Below are positions 48,693 through 57,988 of a stretch of DNA of 64,000 bases, piece by piece; position 1 is the first letter of the stretch, and each line of letters begins with the position of its first letter. The stretch is taken from positions 62,001-126,000 of the forward strand of contig NZ_LT800497.1 of NCBI RefSeq assembly GCF_900166635.1, read 5' to 3'. This stretch comes from Oceanobacillus timonensis. GTDB taxonomy: Bacteria; Bacillota; Bacilli; Bacillales; Amphibacillaceae. The notes under the pieces were generated by a model. The model saw only the letters and a list, made by a program, of their open reading frames with translations, ran no database searches and had not been told where the DNA came from. The position numbers and the translations under genes are program-made.

Positions 48693-49576
48693 CTTATACG
48701 ATGTGGATTATTTTAACGGCATCTCTTGTGGGTCTTTCCTGCGGCTTAATCGGTGTTTATCTTATCCTGAAAAAACAGGCAATGATGGCGGATGCAATTA
48801 GTCATACGGTGTTGCTCGGGATTGTGTTGGCGTATATGGTAACCCAACAGGTATCAGGGACAGCGATGCTTGTAGGCGGTATTTTTGCTGGTATTCTAAC
48901 AGCATTTCTTGTTCAATCGCTTAATAACTTAAAAGTGCAGCATGATGCTTCGTTGGGAATTGTTTTCACTACATTGTTTGCCATTGGTGTTATTTTGATA
49001 TCTACCTCGGTCGGGAATGTGCATTTGGATGTGCAGCACGCATTGATGGGAGAGATTACGTTTGTTCCGTTTGCAACAACGGATTTCCCAATAGTTGGAT
49101 CAGTTCCAACAGCGACTGCATTGCTTGCGCTTGTCTTGGTAGTAGTCATTTTCTTTATCATTGCTTTTTATAAAGAATGGAAAATTACTTCATTTGACCC
49201 GGCGTTGGCAGCAAGCATCGGTATTCCGGTAATGTTCTTTCACTACTTATTTATGACCCTTGTATCTGTTACTACGGTTGCTTCGTTCGATGCAGTCGGT
49301 GCGATACTTGTGGTGGCTATGCTGATTACACCAGCGGCCGCAGCTTATTTATGGACAGATAAGTTAATTATCATGCTGTTTCTCAGCGGTGGTTTCGGCG
49401 TTGTTTCTGCTGTTGCAGGATATTGGGTAGCAACATGGCTGAATACTTCTATTTCCGGATCCATGGCGCTTATGACAGGTTGTATCTTTTTTATAAGCTT
49501 TTTATTATCTCCGAAGCATGGGTTGGTTTCAAGGTGGATTCGACCAGCAGAGGTCAGAGAAGAGCAAGAAGCATAA
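48689..49576 (+). CDS. mntD: Mn/Zn ABC transporter permease (MntD-like)
   Basis: The 295-residue protein is a second ABC-3 family permease. MADAISHTVLLGIVLAYMV parallels the motif in MntC, and VGAILVVAMLITPAAAAYLW matches the late helix. The two permeases should form the membrane dimer. AAAAGGAGG precedes the ATG, which overlaps the mntC stop codon. The gene ends the operon; a bidirectional terminator lies 87 bp beyond, between it and the convergent acoC. Confidence 0.9.
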   Translation: MTYTMWIILTASLVGLSCGLIGVYLILKKQAMMADAISHTVLLGIVLAYMVTQQVSGTAMLVGGIFAGILTAFLVQSLNNLKVQHDASLGIVFTTLFAIGVILISTSVGNVHLDVQHALMGEITFVPFATTDFPIVGSVPTATALLALVLVVVIFFIIAFYKEWKITSFDPALAASIGIPVMFFHYLFMTLVSVTTVASFDAVGAILVVAMLITPAAAAYLWTDKLIIMLFLSGGFGVVSAVAGYWVATWLNTSISGSMALMTGCIFFISFLLSPKHGLVSRWIRPAEVREEQEA

Positions 49577-49662
49577 AGATTTTTTAAAAAGGAATTTTGT
49601 ATCTGCAGTAAGATATGAAATTTCTTTTTTGCACTGTAAACATTCTAAAGTACGGACTATAA

Positions 49663-49710
49663 GAAAAACGACGGGTTCATTTATCCTCCAACGAATCCAT
49701 CGTTTTTCTT
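49663..49710. terminator. bidirectional terminator between mntD and acoC
   Basis: GAAAAACGACGGGTTC pairs with GAATCCATCGTTTTTC, with wobble pairs, around a variable loop, and T-rich tails follow on both strands. Confidence 0.75.
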
Positions 49711-49767
49711 CTTTCTATCTGATAAAAGGTATTTTCTGCCCCCTTATTAATTTAGGGACTTTAGCCT

Positions 49768-51033
49768 CTACAGTACCAGCAAATAAGGATTTTCAATATA
49801 ATTTACAAGAATGGAGAAAAATTCTCCCGCATCGGCACCGTCTAGAATCTGATGGTCAAATGTTAAACTGAACGGCAATTTTTGAATCTGTATGACTTCG
49901 CCGTTTTCCAGTGCGAGTTCATCCTGTAATGCACCAACACCGAGTATACCTGCTTCATGGAGGTTCAAAATAGGCGTAAAGTACTCGACACCGCTTCCGC
50001 CCATATTCGTAATGGTAAATGTAGAACCGGATAAAATGGATTCATCTGCTTCACCATCACGGGCTTTCGTGGAAACGTCCCTAATGTCCTTCGCTAAGCT
50101 GCCGATGGTTTTTTGTTCGGCATTTTTAACGACAGGTACAACCAAGCCGTTATCTAAGGAAGTAGCGATACCTAAATGGACTTCATCAAATTCGGATAAT
50201 TCTTGGTTGTCATAGCGTGCATTCATCTTTTGGTAATCTTTTAGTGCAAGGACAACTGCCCTGGCAATCAATGCAGTTAAGCTGAGTTTCACATGCCTAT
50301 CAGCTGCTTCCGCTTCGTTGCGCAGCGTTTTCTGAAAAGCAATGAGTTTATCCGCATTTGCCTTGCGGTGTAATGTGAGCTGGGCAGTCTGCTGCAAGCT
50401 TTGTCGCATGTTTTGAGCAATTGCTTTTCGCATGGAATCCAGACCCTCTCCAATAGCTTCCTGCTCCAGTGTCACTGCTGCTTCATCGGAGCTGTATTGT
50501 ATTTCACCCGCTTCATCCAGTCCATGTTCCAGCACACGGTTAATGTCTAATCTAGTAATTCTGCCATTTCCACCGGTACCGTTAATTTGTTCGATCGGTA
50601 AGTCATGTTCTTTTGCTAATTTTCTTGCGAGAGGGGAGATGAATATACGCTCTCCGGAATCTTGTTTTGTACTGTGATCGCGACTTACTGCTGTTGTTTG
50701 TTCCTTCGCTTGTTTTTGTTCATTGACAGCTGTTTCAGATTCATTTTGGTCCGCTTCTCCTTGAGAAGAGTCATCTTCCTTGGACGTTTTCTCTCCAGGA
50801 GAACCAAGTATGCCAAGCACGTCACCTACTTTGGCTGTTCCGCCTGCCTCTATTTTGATTTCCAGCAGTTCGCCGCCGGACAGTGCTTCAATATCCTGCG
50901 TCAGCTTTTCAGAACTGATGGTTGCAAGGCTTTCTCCTTCTTCCACCGTGTCTCCGACTTGTTTATGCCATTCTTCAATGGTGCCTTGCTTCATGGTCAT
51001 TCCCAATTTTGGCATGACAATATTTTCACTCAT
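49768..51033 (-). CDS. acoC: acetoin dehydrogenase E2 (dihydrolipoamide acetyltransferase)
   Basis: The 421-residue E2 core carries one N-terminal lipoyl domain with the lipoylated Lys43 in SSEKLTQDIEA. A charged flexible linker follows (about 80-125), then an E1/E3-binding domain (FISPLARKLAKEHDLPIEQI, about 132-170) and the catalytic acyltransferase domain with FDHQILDGADAGEF, His394 and Asp398. The N terminus IVMPKLGMTMKQGTIEEW is of the AcoC type. ATG 51033 lies 8 nt after AGGAGG. It is the last gene of the operon, ending convergently with mntD. Confidence 0.88.
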   Translation of the reverse strand: MSENIVMPKLGMTMKQGTIEEWHKQVGDTVEEGESLATISSEKLTQDIEALSGGELLEIKIEAGGTAKVGDVLGILGSPGEKTSKEDDSSQGEADQNESETAVNEQKQAKEQTTAVSRDHSTKQDSGERIFISPLARKLAKEHDLPIEQINGTGGNGRITRLDINRVLEHGLDEAGEIQYSSDEAAVTLEQEAIGEGLDSMRKAIAQNMRQSLQQTAQLTLHRKANADKLIAFQKTLRNEAEAADRHVKLSLTALIARAVVLALKDYQKMNARYDNQELSEFDEVHLGIATSLDNGLVVPVVKNAEQKTIGSLAKDIRDVSTKARDGEADESILSGSTFTITNMGGSGVEYFTPILNLHEAGILGVGALQDELALENGEVIQIQKLPFSLTFDHQILDGADAGEFFSILVNYIENPYLLVL

Positions 51034-51049
51034 TGTTTTCACCTCCTGT

Positions 51050-52090
51050 TCATGCTTTGACTGCTTTTAAATCTGCAACTAATTCATCTGCTACACGCAG
51101 CACTTTATCTGCATCCGGTATATAAGCTTGTTCCAGATTATGAGCAAAAGGAACCGGCGTATCCGGTGCACAAACCGTTTTAATCGGCCCATCCAAATAA
51201 TCAAAACCGATATCACTGATGACCGAGGCAACATCGGTAGCTGTATTGTTATGCGGGTTGGATTCATCTACAACAACCAGTCTGCCAGTCTTTTTGACGG
51301 ATTCCAGTACCGTTTCTTCATCCCACGGGGAAATTGTCCGAAGATCGATTACTTCTGTTGAAACATGGGACGCATCAAGCTGCTCGGCTACTTCTTCCAC
51401 CACCTGCACCATTTTACCAATAGCAACAATTGTTAAATCCGAACCTTCTCTTACGACGTTTGCCTTTCCAATATCAACGGTATAATAATCTTCAGGAACC
51501 TCTCCTTCCATCCCATATGATGTCTTATCCTCAGAGAAAACAACGAGGTTATCATCTTCCATTGCTGCGAGAAACAGCCCTTTTGCATCATAAGGGTTGG
51601 ATGGTACGACAACTTTGACACCGGGAATAGCGCCGAACATGCCATAAAGTGTCTGCGAATGTTGTGCAGCGGCGCCTGCTCCGGCTCCGTGAACAGTCCG
51701 GACGGTCAAAGGAATTTTTGCATAGCCGCCGAACATATAACGCATTTTCGCTCCCTGGTTCAGGATAGGGTCGAGGGCAAATCCGATAAAATCATTAAAC
51801 ATTAATTCTGCGATGGGACGAAGCCCGGTAGCTGCAGCACCAACAGCTGCACTGAAGTATCCGTGTTCTGCAATCGGCGTGTCAATAATACGATTTCGCC
51901 CATATTTGGCTGCGAGTCCCTTGGATACACCGAAAACACCGCCAAATGATTCATCATTCTGTAAATGATCCACTTCCGCTCCGCCTGCTACATCCGTTCC
52001 AATCAAAATGACATTATCATCATTTTCCAAGGACATGTCCATCGCTTCTTGGATCGCTCCCATAAATGTCATTGTTCGTTTGTTACCCAT
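51050..52090 (-). CDS. acoB: acetoin dehydrogenase E1 beta subunit
   Basis: The 346-residue E1 beta (transketolase pyrimidine-binding plus C-terminal domains) begins MTFMGAIQEAMD. It has the IDTPIAEHGYFSAAVGAA region that helps activate thiamine diphosphate, the GAGAGAAAQHSQTLYGMF loop, and VVDESNPHNNTATDVASVI in the C-terminal domain. With E1 alpha it cleaves acetoin to acetaldehyde and passes the acetyl unit to E2. AAGGAGGG precedes the ATG. It lies 33 bp after acoA and 16 bp before acoC. Confidence 0.88.
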   Translation of the reverse strand: MGNKRTMTFMGAIQEAMDMSLENDDNVILIGTDVAGGAEVDHLQNDESFGGVFGVSKGLAAKYGRNRIIDTPIAEHGYFSAAVGAAATGLRPIAELMFNDFIGFALDPILNQGAKMRYMFGGYAKIPLTVRTVHGAGAGAAAQHSQTLYGMFGAIPGVKVVVPSNPYDAKGLFLAAMEDDNLVVFSEDKTSYGMEGEVPEDYYTVDIGKANVVREGSDLTIVAIGKMVQVVEEVAEQLDASHVSTEVIDLRTISPWDEETVLESVKKTGRLVVVDESNPHNNTATDVASVISDIGFDYLDGPIKTVCAPDTPVPFAHNLEQAYIPDADKVLRVADELVADLKAVKA

Positions 52091-52123
52091 CTTAATCCCT
52101 CCTTGTTGATTTAAACCTTCTCT

Positions 52124-53071
52124 TTAAGCAAAAACATCTTCATATAATGAGTCAATATCAGGCAGTGGACTGTTTTCCGCAAATTCCACCGCTTCTTTTA
52201 CTTTTTGTTTTGCATCTGCTTCCATTTGGTCAGCTTCTTTTTCTGTCAGCCATTCTTTTTCCAATGCTTTTTCCCGGAATTCGGGGATAGGATCTCGGCC
52301 TGTATTTACATCATCGGGTGATTTATATTTTTGTTCATCCCCTTCAAAATGACCGTAATTCCGGTACGTACTGCATTCAATCAATGTAGGGCCTTCTCCG
52401 GATTTGGCACGCTGCATCGCTTTTTTAAAAGTTTTATAGACAGCTTTCACATCTGCACCGTCTACAAATTCACCAGGCATATTATAGGCAGAGGCACGTT
52501 CTGCGATGGTTTCGGATGCACTGGCGTATTTATGGGCGGTTCCTTCACCAAATTGGTTGTTTTCACAAACAAAAACAACCGGTAAATTAAGAATGGAAGC
52601 GAGGTTCAGCCCTTCGTGGAAAGTACCTTCATTGGCAGCACCATCACCGAAGAAACAAACAGCAACATTCTCTTTCCCCATATTGCGAATAGAAATTCCA
52701 GCACCATTTGCTAAACCAAAACCACCGCCGACAATACCATTTGCTCCGAGCATTCCTTTTTCCACATCAGCTACATGCATGGAGCCGCCCTTACCGCGGC
52801 CAAGCCCATCTTTTCTACCCATGATTTCTGCCATCATCCGGTTCATATCACACCCTTTTGCAATGGCGTGACCATGCCCGCGATGTGTACTGGTAATATA
52901 GTCGTCATCTTCAAGTTGAGCCATTACCCCAGAAGCGATTGCCTCTTCTCCTGCGTACAAGTGAACAAATCCGGGAATCTTTCCTGTACCGAAAATCCGG
53001 TGGACTTCATCTTCAAAAGCACGGATTTCATTCATTGTCTGATAAATCCAGCGTGCATCTTGTTTTTCCAT
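52124..53071 (-). CDS. acoA: acetoin dehydrogenase E1 alpha subunit
   Basis: The 315-residue subunit binds thiamine diphosphate through the GDGA...NN motif FFGDGAANEGTFHEGLN...FVCENNQFGEG. The N terminus IYQTMNEIRAFEDEVHRIFG and HRGHGHAIAKGCDMNRMMAEI are typical of AcoA and branched-chain E1 alpha. The short length (315, against about 370 for pyruvate E1 alpha) and the AcoC-type E2 favour acetoin over pyruvate. GGAGG precedes the ATG. It is the second gene of the operon, 104 bp after acoL. Confidence 0.88.
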   Translation of the reverse strand: MEKQDARWIYQTMNEIRAFEDEVHRIFGTGKIPGFVHLYAGEEAIASGVMAQLEDDDYITSTHRGHGHAIAKGCDMNRMMAEIMGRKDGLGRGKGGSMHVADVEKGMLGANGIVGGGFGLANGAGISIRNMGKENVAVCFFGDGAANEGTFHEGLNLASILNLPVVFVCENNQFGEGTAHKYASASETIAERASAYNMPGEFVDGADVKAVYKTFKKAMQRAKSGEGPTLIECSTYRNYGHFEGDEQKYKSPDDVNTGRDPIPEFREKALEKEWLTEKEADQMEADAKQKVKEAVEFAENSPLPDIDSLYEDVFA

Positions 53072-53175
53072 GACGCGTTCCTCCTTTTATTTGGCAGCTT
53101 TGAAAGTAACCTTTCTTACTGCATAAGTGTTACGATGGTTGTCCAAAGGTTTGGTAACAACCAAGTTTTTTAAAA

Positions 53176-54522
53176 TCACATATGAACAGCCCGCTCAAAT
53201 AATGCATGCGCACTTTCTCCGATAACTTCGGATAGGGCAGGGTGGGGCTGCACAATATCGGCAAGTTCATGCATGGTTCCTTCAGATGCTTTCACGCCTA
53301 ATAATTCTCCGATTAACTCTGTAGCGTTTGGTCCAACGATAAAAGCTCCTAAAATTTCCTGGTATTTCTTTTCCGTAACAATTTTGATAAAACCTTCTGC
53401 TTCTCCATCTACGACAGCTTTACTGTTTCCATTAAAAGAAGATGTTGTTACTGCCGTTTCATAGCCGGCATCAGCAGCTTCTTGTTCTGTCAGCCCAAAC
53501 GAAGCAGCTTCCAAGTGGGTATAAATACAGCGTGGTATAGCTTGCTGATCCAAGCTGATATTTTCGCCGGCCATGGCGTGTACGGCTGCAATACCTTCTG
53601 CACTGGCTGCATGGGCTAATTGATACCCGCCAATCAAGTCTCCAACTGCATAAATATTTGCTTCACTTGTTTCATAGAATGAATTGACTTGAACAAAATG
53701 ATTTGGATTCATTTGCAAATTTAGATTTTCCGCAAGTTGCAGATTCGGCTTTCTTCCTGCAGCTACTAAGAGCGTATCAAAGGCTATTTCCTGGTCTGCA
53801 AGAATAACCTTATTCTGTTTTACTTCTTTGATAGCAGCTTTGGTAAAAATCTGAATGCCCTGTGTTTCCAATTGGTTTTTTAAAGCAGCACGTACATCTT
53901 TTTCTTCCGTCAGTAATACATCCTGTGCAATTTCAATAAGACTGACATCTGTTCCGAGCTGAGTCATTGCAGAGGCAATCTCTGAAGCAATCACTCCGCC
54001 GCCAATCACTGCTAATTTTTTAGGCTGTGTTTTCAAATCAAAGAAAGTATCCGTTGTCTCATATTCTATTTTGTCCAGCCCTTTGATAGGCGGGACAAAA
54101 GGTTTGCTTCCTGTAGCAAGTAAAATATGGCTTCCTTTCAGTTTTTCATTTCCGATTGTTACCGTCCGTTCCTTGTCTACTGCAGCTTCTCCATGGAAAA
54201 TCGTAATAGCATTCTTTTTCAACAAATAACTTACACCGTCTGTTAATGTTTGAACGACTTCCTCTTTCCGTTCGGTCAGTTTTTCATAATCCACTTGTAA
54301 TGTACCGGTGGAAATTCCCCATTCCTTTGCTATCCTTATATTCTCTACCATTTTGCTGTGTTTCAGTAAGGTTTTGGAAGGGATACAACCGGTATGAAGA
54401 CAAACACCTCCAATGCTCGATTTTTCGACAATCGCTGTTTTCTTCCCGAGCTGAGCTGCTCTGATAGCAGCAACATAACCGCCGGGTCCTGAGCCGATAA
54501 CGATGACATCAAAATGTTGCAT
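53176..54522 (-). CDS. acoL: dihydrolipoamide dehydrogenase E3 of the acetoin complex
   Basis: The 448-residue flavoprotein reoxidises the lipoyl group of E2 with NAD+. FAD binding uses VIGSGPGGYVAAIRAAQLG, the redox disulfide is CLHTGC (Cys41, Cys46), the NAD motif is VIGGGVIASEIASAMTQLG, and the C-terminal active-site histidine lies in QPHPALSEVIGE. AGGAGGTGA precedes the ATG. Here E3 is the first gene of the operon, whereas in B. subtilis acoL is last, so the order is rearranged. A SigA promoter and a perfect cre site lie upstream. Confidence 0.9.
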   Translation of the reverse strand: MQHFDVIVIGSGPGGYVAAIRAAQLGKKTAIVEKSSIGGVCLHTGCIPSKTLLKHSKMVENIRIAKEWGISTGTLQVDYEKLTERKEEVVQTLTDGVSYLLKKNAITIFHGEAAVDKERTVTIGNEKLKGSHILLATGSKPFVPPIKGLDKIEYETTDTFFDLKTQPKKLAVIGGGVIASEIASAMTQLGTDVSLIEIAQDVLLTEEKDVRAALKNQLETQGIQIFTKAAIKEVKQNKVILADQEIAFDTLLVAAGRKPNLQLAENLNLQMNPNHFVQVNSFYETSEANIYAVGDLIGGYQLAHAASAEGIAAVHAMAGENISLDQQAIPRCIYTHLEAASFGLTEQEAADAGYETAVTTSSFNGNSKAVVDGEAEGFIKIVTEKKYQEILGAFIVGPNATELIGELLGVKASEGTMHELADIVQPHPALSEVIGESAHALFERAVHM

Positions 54523-54542
54523 AGAAATCTATCACCTCCTAT

Positions 54543-54556
54543 TGAAATCGCTTACA
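54543..54556. promoter_or_regulatory. perfect cre site of the aco operon
   Basis: TGAAATCGCTTACA matches TGWAANCGNTNWCA at 14 of 14 positions. It lies just after the predicted start of transcription, a typical repressing position for CcpA. Confidence 0.8.
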
Positions 54557-54571
54557 ATACTGTTCACTTTT

Positions 54572-54600
54572 ATTGTATAACTGAAACATTTGATTTTCAA
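54572..54600 (-). promoter_or_regulatory. SigA promoter of the aco operon
   Basis: On the minus strand TTGAAA (54595-54600), 17 bp and TACAAT (54572-54577) precede acoL. No -24/-12 sigma-54 (SigL) promoter was recognised, unlike the B. subtilis aco operon. Confidence 0.65.
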
Positions 54601-54960
54601 TGTCTGAATCATGACATTTTTCAAACGTAGATGGGCTGTATGATGATCTGCTGGTCAGTAATGAAAAAGTTCTATGACTATAACCGTTTAACATAACCAG
54701 ATGAAGGGGAGAGGGGATGCAATGTTGGCAGGTTAATGCATTTTATAAAAATGATAGTTGCTACAAGTAGATAGAAATAAAGTTAACTAGCGTCGTATTT
54801 TTTCGTAGCAGACGGCTTGATCTGACAACATTGGAGGAGAGTGTGATAATACGAAAACAATGTATGGTAATATGATATTATAATAGAGTAGAAATAGAAA
54901 AATGTCACATGGTCACAGCGTTAAACCTATGCTTACAGGATATCAAGATAGAAAAAAGGA

Positions 54961-54989
54961 TTGCAAATTCATTGAAATTTGATTATAAT
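54961..54989 (+). promoter_or_regulatory. SigA promoter of the DUF554 gene
   Basis: TTGCAA (54961-54966), a 17-bp spacer and TATAAT (54984-54989) predict a leader of about 225 nt that includes the second parS. Confidence 0.65.
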
Positions 54990-55098
54990 GCTCTTTATCT
55001 CTTTATTTGAAGAAGGCGGTTAAGCCTCGGTAGAAATGTCTATGTATCATAGAAAATAAATCGTTCAAATGAGTACATACAGCATGTTTATATAGAAA

Positions 55099-55114
55099 TG
55101 TTTCACGTGGAACA
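55099..55114. other. parS: second parS site
   Basis: TGTTTCACGTGGAACA differs from the perfect palindrome at one base and equals the complement of the TGTTCCACGTGAAACA variant accepted by the B. subtilis consensus. It lies about 20 kb from oriC, in the leader of the DUF554 gene. Confidence 0.85.
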
Positions 55115-55220
55115 TTTCATTAAGAGGGGTCTATAAACCCTTTTTGGTTGTTGTTTTATGGAGAAATGGGAGAGAGGCAGTTCATTCTATTGAAACCTCT
55201 AAACAGTAGGAGGGCAGGAA

Positions 55221-55925
55221 GTGGCGTTATTCGGAACAATTGTTAATATCGTATTTATTATTATTGGTAGTATTATCGGTTTATTTTTCACAAAAATCCC
55301 GGAACGGTTTAAAGAAACGGTCATGAATGGCATCGGACTGGCTATTGTTTTAATTGGTCTGCAGATGGCACTACAGACAGAACAGATTATTATTGTTTTA
55401 TTAAGTTTATTATCTGGTGCGATTATTGGAGAGGGATTAAAAATAGAAGAAGGTTTGAATCGATTTGGTACATGGATTGGAAACCGTTTTGCAGTTAGTG
55501 GTAATAACACAAGTATTTCACAAGGTTTTGTCACGGCTTCTCTGATATTTTGTGTTGGAGCATTAGCAATTATCGGAGCTTTAGACAGCGGTATACGCGG
55601 TGATCATGGCGTTTTGATTACCAAGGGAATCATTGATGGTTTCACTGCACTTGTATTAACAACTACATTAGGAATTGGCGTTATCTTATCAGCAGTTCCT
55701 GTTTTGCTATATCAGGGAACAATTGCATTGCTGGCGACACAAATTAATCGGTGGGTACCGGATGCATTTTTAGATGGATTAATTGTCGAATTAACGGCAG
55801 TTGGCGGGTTGCTTATTCTGGCAATTGGATTGAATTTATTAAATATCACTAAGATTCGTATCGGAAATTTATTACCAAGTATTGTGACAGTTGTACTGGT
55901 TTATTATGTATTCACCTTATTTTAA
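55221..55925 (+). CDS. DUF554 membrane protein
   Basis: The 234-residue protein has six or seven hydrophobic segments and the DUF554 (YdfK/YqgA) pattern: IVFIIIGSIIGLFF at the start, QGFVTASLIFCVGALAIIGALDSG in the middle, and ELTAVGGLLILAIGLNLL near the end. Family function is unknown. The start is GTG 55221 with GTAGGAGGG upstream. It is monocistronic with its own promoter and a strong bidirectional terminator shared with yyaC. Confidence 0.8.
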   Translation: MALFGTIVNIVFIIIGSIIGLFFTKIPERFKETVMNGIGLAIVLIGLQMALQTEQIIIVLLSLLSGAIIGEGLKIEEGLNRFGTWIGNRFAVSGNNTSISQGFVTASLIFCVGALAIIGALDSGIRGDHGVLITKGIIDGFTALVLTTTLGIGVILSAVPVLLYQGTIALLATQINRWVPDAFLDGLIVELTAVGGLLILAIGLNLLNITKIRIGNLLPSIVTVVLVYYVFTLF

Positions 55926-55932
55926 AATAAAT

Positions 55933-55976
55933 ACACACAAAAAACCGGACATTTCTCAGTCCGTTTTTTTGTGTGT
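55933..55976. terminator. bidirectional terminator between DUF554 gene and yyaC
   Basis: The long stem ACACACAAAAAACCGGAC pairs with its near-complement around a 9-nt loop between two convergent genes. Confidence 0.85.
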
Positions 55977-56060
55977 TATGGAATAGAAATATATACATAT
56001 TATTTCGTGAAATGGGTTTTCAGCTGTCAATTTGAGTGACAGGCAATCGTTTACAAGGGT

Positions 56061-56660
56061 TCATATCATTTTCCTTGTTATATTTTCCTGCAGGGAGCAG
56101 CTTAGCTGCTGATCGATTTGTTTGAGTACATTTGCTATTTCCTGAGCCATATCCATCACAAGGGATAGACGGGTATTCTGTAAAACGGTATGCTCCATAA
56201 AACCGCTGACATTGACAACCCCTGTCATATTGATATTACCAACTTGCGGGAGTTGTTTATTCAATGCCAAGCCGGGTTTTAAAGGCCTGTTTTCAGCAAT
56301 AATACTTCCGACAGAACTGCTCTTGCCAAGACAGGCATCAATAGCAATTAAATAAGGTTTATCATAACTTTTATAAATCGTGTAGAGCGACTCCTGTAAA
56401 TTGACGGCATGGACTGGATTGTGTACGGTTCCGCAGATATGGATGTTCTTCGGGCGCATCGCTTCAAAATAAGTTCCTGCAAGCGGACCCAGTGCATCTC
56501 CAGTGGATCGGTCGGTTCCGATAAAAACAGCAATATAATTATTTTCCTTTAAAGGAAGCCAGGGGAATACTTGATTAGATAATGTTTTAGCGATGTCTGG
56601 TTCCTGATAATTTGCTCTGAATTGGCTGGGTTGGATACGCAGGTAATTTTTTAGATTCAT
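56061..56660 (-). CDS. yyaC: spore protease YyaC
   Basis: The 199-residue protein matches the YyaC family, which is related in fold to the germination protease GPR and found in spore formers. Key regions are VFIGTDRSTGDALGPLAG, LIAIDACLGKSSSVGSI and INMTGVVNVSGFME, in which the two Asp-containing segments correspond to the predicted active site. Peptidase activity and substrate are not established for the family. The ATG lies after a GGAGG site and 78 bp from the divergent YkvI-like gene. The position matches B. subtilis yyaC, between spo0J and ychF. Confidence 0.88.
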   Translation of the reverse strand: MNLKNYLRIQPSQFRANYQEPDIAKTLSNQVFPWLPLKENNYIAVFIGTDRSTGDALGPLAGTYFEAMRPKNIHICGTVHNPVHAVNLQESLYTIYKSYDKPYLIAIDACLGKSSSVGSIIAENRPLKPGLALNKQLPQVGNINMTGVVNVSGFMEHTVLQNTRLSLVMDMAQEIANVLKQIDQQLSCSLQENITRKMI

Positions 56661-56738
56661 AGCAGTTCCTCCAAAATCATATTGTTATAGTATACGGTAA
56701 TTTGCGGAGAACTATACGTATGAATTGGAGGAAATGCG

Positions 56739-57761
56739 ATGTGGAAAAGAAGCCTGCAATGGATAACATTAATCCTGGGTGCAACGATTGGAGCCGGGTA
56801 TGTTTCAGGAAGAGAACTGTGGCAGTTTTTTGGCCATGAAAGTGGACTGGCTATTGTCCTATTTGCCATTCTTTTTTCGGTTTGCTGTTATGTGATTATG
56901 TCGATTAGCTATAAAATGAAAAGTGAAAATTATGTACCTGTTTTGGAAGTGATTGCAGGGAAAAAACTGACAAAAGTATTTGACGGGTTTATTCTATTGT
57001 ATCTTTTTACAACAACGATGATTATGATTGCTGGAAGTGGAGCCGCTGGCCAAGTATTTCATTTGCCATACAGTGTCGGCATAGGAATTACTGGAATCTT
57101 CCTGGTACTGTTATTTTTAAAAGGAATAAATGGTTTATTAACAATCAATCAGTTTATTCTGCCAGTTTTGATTGGCGGTTTATTATATGTATTAGCGACA
57201 TACGTTTCCAATGAAAATTTACAATTATTTGCATATTGGCATGAGCAGCGGAACTGGTTTTCTGCCTTTCCTTTTACAGCATTGAATATTCTCCCTTTGA
57301 TCGCTATTTTAGGGGCCATCGGAAATAAAATAAAAGGGAGAGGAGAAATGGTTATATCTTGTATAGGGACAGGGCTTTCTTTAGGTGTTGTATCGTATAT
57401 TTATAACAGCAGCCTCATTCAAATTGCAGATGAAATCGTGTTATATGAAATTCCTCTATTTGCTATTTTGAAAGAATTTCCGCTAGGTATGATTCTGTTT
57501 ATGTCTATTTTGCTCTGGCTGGCTATCTTTACAACTGCTGCTGCTGGCATGTTAGGCATTGCTACAAGAGTACAACCCTTTTTAAAAGAAGAAAAGCCGA
57601 TATATCTGATTGTACTTGTTATGGTTCTTCTGATGTTGCCACTAACAGGATTCGGTTTTTCTAATTTGATTAGTTTCCTTTACCCGTTATATGGCATACT
57701 TAATTTATATATTTTAGCACGATTAGTAACCTATCCTTTATGGAAAAGAGCCCAAGAATAA
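56739..57761 (+). CDS. YkvI-family membrane protein
   Basis: The 340-residue protein has ten hydrophobic segments. The N-terminal motif LILGATIGAGYVSGRELWQFFG, with its glycine-rich break in helix 1, places it with YkvI-like proteins distantly related to the APC amino-acid transporter superfamily. The substrate is unknown. GGAGG precedes the ATG. It is divergent from yyaC, and such proteins are common in spore formers, but a germination role is not shown by the sequence. Confidence 0.75.
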   Translation: MWKRSLQWITLILGATIGAGYVSGRELWQFFGHESGLAIVLFAILFSVCCYVIMSISYKMKSENYVPVLEVIAGKKLTKVFDGFILLYLFTTTMIMIAGSGAAGQVFHLPYSVGIGITGIFLVLLFLKGINGLLTINQFILPVLIGGLLYVLATYVSNENLQLFAYWHEQRNWFSAFPFTALNILPLIAILGAIGNKIKGRGEMVISCIGTGLSLGVVSYIYNSSLIQIADEIVLYEIPLFAILKEFPLGMILFMSILLWLAIFTTAAAGMLGIATRVQPFLKEEKPIYLIVLVMVLLMLPLTGFGFSNLISFLYPLYGILNLYILARLVTYPLWKRAQE

Positions 57762-57988
57762 TTGCCGTTGAACATATCCTGAAAAGGATATTTTTTTTGA
57801 AAAGACTGTTACAAAAACAATATGTTAGAGAATACTATAAGCGGGGAATTTTTTAAAATCATTCCGTTCACTCTAAAATTTGCACTAAAAATAGATTCTA
57901 TGTTTATAATTTTTGCAGGTTGGGAAAATGTTATGGTGATATTATTAAATACCCCGGTTTTTAAGGAAGAGAAAGGAGTAAGAAACGC

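Larger units (their letters stand above)
54523..55220. other. acoL-DUF554 divergent region, 698 bp
   Basis: The region holds the aco promoter and cre site (54543-54600), the promoter of the DUF554 gene (54961-54989) and a parS site in its long leader (55099-55114). About 360 bp between the promoters show no gene that I can support; one short frame stops after 10 codons. Confidence 0.6.

Noticed and set aside
49518..49871. 117-codon plus-strand open frame at the mntD-acoC junction
   Set aside because: It starts inside mntD in another frame and runs through the terminator and the end of acoC; it is a chance frame.
54840..54880. Short open frame with a good GGAGGA site upstream of the DUF554 gene
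   Set aside because: It stops after 10 codons and lies before the predicted promoter, so a leader peptide is not supported.
55120..55150. Short hairpin in the DUF554 leader
   Set aside because: The stem is about six pairs with a G-U pair and a weak tail; not enough to call an attenuator.
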